A stretch of 35,346 nt of DNA from Xenorhabdus khoisanae. Lineage in GTDB: Bacteria > Pseudomonadota > Gammaproteobacteria > Enterobacterales > Enterobacteriaceae. Shown here piece by piece: positions 35,186 through 35,346 of this stretch (position 1 is its first letter; each line of letters starts with the position of its first letter). The notes under the pieces were generated by a model that worked only from the letters and a program-made list of their open reading frames with translations, did no database searches and had not been told where the DNA came from. The DNA is taken from NCBI RefSeq assembly GCF_001037465.1, contig NZ_LFCV01000130.1, positions 1 to 35,346 on the forward strand, written 5' to 3'. A program made the position numbers and the translations under genes.

Positions 35186-35346
<161 letters not shown>

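Overview
The window reads as a chromosomal segment of a gamma-proteobacterium of the Enterobacterales, most like Xenorhabdus or Photorhabdus (Morganellaceae). The evidence is the E. coli-like backbone order ettA-slt-trpR-yjjX-gpmB-rob-creA-arcA-thrLABC-yaaA-talB-mog, the moderately AT-rich composition, and a toxin-rich accessory load. The genus is inferred from style and context; no marker here proves it.

Layout. 1-1.2 kb: an AT-rich lead-in and an ABC-type ATPase whose nucleotide-binding motifs are all degenerate. 1.2-9.8 kb: ettA, slt, trpR (with a trp-operator-like palindrome), yjjX, gpmB, rob, creA, arcA; creBCD, which separate creA from arcA in E. coli, are absent. 10.4-15.4 kb: the threonine operon with leader peptide, attenuator and terminator. 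15.4-16.7 kb: a two-gene toxin-like operon, a pertussis-toxin-S1-type ADP-ribosyltransferase preceded by a small secreted protein, inserted between thrC and yaaA. 17.1-19.7 kb: yaaA, talB, mog. 19.8-23.9 kb: an ArsR-rhodanese regulator divergent from a DUF2938-type membrane protein, then two overlapping MFS efflux genes.

24.2-34.9 kb is the most notable part. Nine genes on the minus strand, plus a divergent ArsR-rhodanese regulator, make up what looks like an azapteridine (toxoflavin/reumycin/fervenulin type) biosynthetic locus: a GTP cyclohydrolase II paralogue (ToxB-like), a double WD40 propeller (ToxC-like), a SAM methyltransferase (ToxA-like), a formylglycine-generating-enzyme-fold protein (ToxD-like), a second methyltransferase of the O-methyltransferase type, a VOC-fold protein with an extra N-terminal domain (possible ToxM/TxDE-like self-resistance), an MFS exporter, a DUF2165-type membrane protein and an unrecognised 450-residue protein. 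No ToxE (RibD-like deaminase) and no LysR-type ToxR are seen. The locus lies between two inverted ~75-bp copies of an insertion-sequence end (about 24219-24293 and 34872-34946), which suggests it arrived as a mobile block.

The window ends in the C-terminus of a thioredoxin-reductase-like gene. The likely logic of the locus is: GTP is diverted from riboflavin synthesis by the ToxB homologue, the ToxC/ToxD homologues help build the triazine ring, two methyltransferases decorate it, MFS transport and the VOC protein protect the producer, and the ArsR-rhodanese protein regulates in response to redox or sulfur state. The product and the regulatory input are inferences.
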